From: Acidimicrobiaceae bacterium
GTDB lineage: Bacteria; Actinomycetota; Acidimicrobiia; Acidimicrobiales; Microtrichaceae
Assembly: GCA_003514205.1 (NCBI GenBank)
Contig: DORQ01000271.1
Span: forward strand, 3,610-9,391
Length of the DNA stretch: 5,782 nucleotides
Direction of reading: 5' to 3'
Position numbers and translations under genes: made by a program. Position 1 is the first letter of the stretch, and every line of letters starts with the position of its first letter. Below the pieces are notes generated by a model, which worked only from the letters and a program-made list of their open reading frames with translations, had not been told where the DNA came from and made no database searches. Shown here in pieces: positions 4,882-5,782 of the stretch.

Positions 4882-5782
4882 GCGCCACCGGGCCCCCGAT
4901 CAGCGAAGCGTTCGCGCCGAACTTCGCCGCCGACCGAAGCCACGCCTCAGTGTCATCAAGGGATCGCGGAACCCCAAACAAATAGCCCTGGGCTCTGAGG
5001 CAGCCCATCTCTTGGAGACGATCCGCCTGGGCCAACGTCTCCACTCCCTCTGCGATGATGTTGAGCCCCAGTGCTTCGCCAAGTCGCAGCGTGGCGTCAA
5101 CAATGGAATGGTCGTGGTGGTCGCTATCCAGTCCCGCGACAAAGCTCTGATCCACCTTCAGCGCCGATACCGGGAAGGTCTTCAGGTATCCCAGGGAGGA
5201 CCAGCCTGTGCCGAAGTCATCTACTGCCAGTGAGACTCCAAGTGCTTTCAATCCCAACATCGTGTCCAAGCTCGCATCGACGTCGTTCATCATGGCTGTC
5301 TCGGTGATCTCAAGCCATACCCGCGAAGGGTGAAGTCCACTGCGCTCAAGGCAATCGACCACAGATATCAATAGGCGATCAGTCTCAAACGCACGAGCGC
5401 CGACATTGACTCCCACCGAAACGCTTGGATGGAGCAGGCCGTCTGCGGTCCAACGAGACACTGCCGAAAATGACGACAACATCATCGCCTGGTCAATTCC
5501 CTCAAGCAGCCCCGCTGCTTCTGCAACAACCACAAACTCGGAAGCCGCGAGAACTCCACGTCTGGGATGGTTCCAGCGCATCAAGGCTTCAAACCCGAGA
5601 AGCGACCGGTCAGCGAGGGACACGATCGGCTGCAGGTATGGCGTGAACTCATTGCCACCGATGCCGGACCGAAGCTCCTCCTCCAGCGCAAGTCGTTGGA
5701 GAACAGCCCGCCTCATGGTCTCGTCGTAGCTCACGACCGATCCGCGGCCTGATGCTTTCGCTTCGTACATTGCCAGATCGGC
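4871..5782 (-). CDS. GGDEF-EAL protein, cyclic-di-GMP phosphodiesterase, 5' part outside window
   Basis: The reading frame enters from the right edge without a stop, so the true start lies beyond 5782. The visible 303 residues open with ADLAMYEAKASGRG, the typical final helix of a GGDEF domain, so a GGDEF domain precedes the EAL domain. The EAL domain spans about residues 40-285. Catalytic and metal-binding positions are all present: EALMRW at 65-70, N126 in VGVNVG, E158 in LEITET, D188 and D189 in VDDFGTGWSSLGYLK, K209 in LKVDQSF, E245 in IAEGVET and Q265 in AQGYLFG. It should therefore hydrolyse c-di-GMP to pGpG. Whether the upstream GGDEF domain is active cannot be seen. A polar tail of about 20 residues ends at TGA (4871-4873). 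An ATG at 5770 is an internal methionine in the GGDEF helix, not a start. The gene runs head-on into the small membrane protein gene with an 11-bp overlap. No membrane segment is visible in this portion. Confidence 0.94.
   Translation of the reverse strand, partial: ADLAMYEAKASGRGSVVSYDETMRRAVLQRLALEEELRSGIGGNEFTPYLQPIVSLADRSLLGFEALMRWNHPRRGVLAASEFVVVAEAAGLLEGIDQAMMLSSFSAVSRWTADGLLHPSVSVGVNVGARAFETDRLLISVVDCLERSGLHPSRVWLEITETAMMNDVDASLDTMLGLKALGVSLAVDDFGTGWSSLGYLKTFPVSALKVDQSFVAGLDSDHHDHSIVDATLRLGEALGLNIIAEGVETLAQADRLQEMGCLRAQGYLFGVPRSLDDTEAWLRSAAKFGANASLIGGPVAPSR

Noticed and set aside
4903..4915. A GCGAA/TTCGC inverted repeat near the convergent gene ends
   Set aside because: It is inside the coding end of the EAL gene, has a three-base loop and no T run, and five-base repeats of this kind are expected by chance.
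4871..5770. A complete 299-residue EAL-only gene starting at the ATG at 5770
   Set aside because: The frame stays open to the window edge, and the residues just before and after that methionine are the standard last helix of a GGDEF domain, so the gene continues upstream.

Overview
The window looks like chromosomal DNA from a moderately GC-rich actinobacterium. An Acidimicrobiia-like lineage is my best guess, based on the protein style: an acyl-CoA carboxyltransferase with an enoyl-CoA hydratase, a DUF5317 protein, and a GGDEF protein with a multi-pass membrane N-terminus. No rRNA, tRNA, mobile element or CRISPR array was seen, so the taxonomy is an inference only.

Layout. The left third (1-2053) is lipid or carboxylic-acid metabolism on the minus strand. 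It holds an enoyl-CoA hydratase/isomerase (1274-2053) followed 11 bp later by the beta (carboxyltransferase) subunit of a biotin-dependent acyl-CoA carboxylase, which is cut off by the left edge. The middle and right are dominated by cyclic-di-GMP signalling. A membrane-anchored PAS-GGDEF diguanylate cyclase (2144-3589, minus) is transcribed divergently from a DUF5317 integral membrane protein (3739-4449, plus). The 149-bp region between them carries two near-perfect 16-bp palindromes, each 12-14 bp from one of the two start codons. A putative terminator hairpin and a second strong hairpin follow the DUF5317 gene. After them comes a small two-helix membrane protein (4555-4881, plus). It converges on, and overlaps by 11 bp, the 3' end of a GGDEF-EAL protein (4871 to the right edge, minus), of which only the last few GGDEF residues and the whole EAL domain are visible.

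How the parts may work together. The diguanylate cyclase retains the GGDEF active site and the RxxD inhibitory site. The EAL domain retains all the metal-binding and catalytic residues I can place. The locus therefore appears to encode both synthesis and breakdown of c-di-GMP, with two uncharacterised membrane proteins between the two enzymes. Whether DUF5317 and the small protein take part in this signalling is inference from proximity. The metabolic pair at the left is a separate module, although no convincing terminator separates it from the diguanylate cyclase gene upstream.

Every stretch over about 150 bp is coding. The only non-coding intervals are 1263-1273, 2054-2143, 3590-3738 and 4450-4554.
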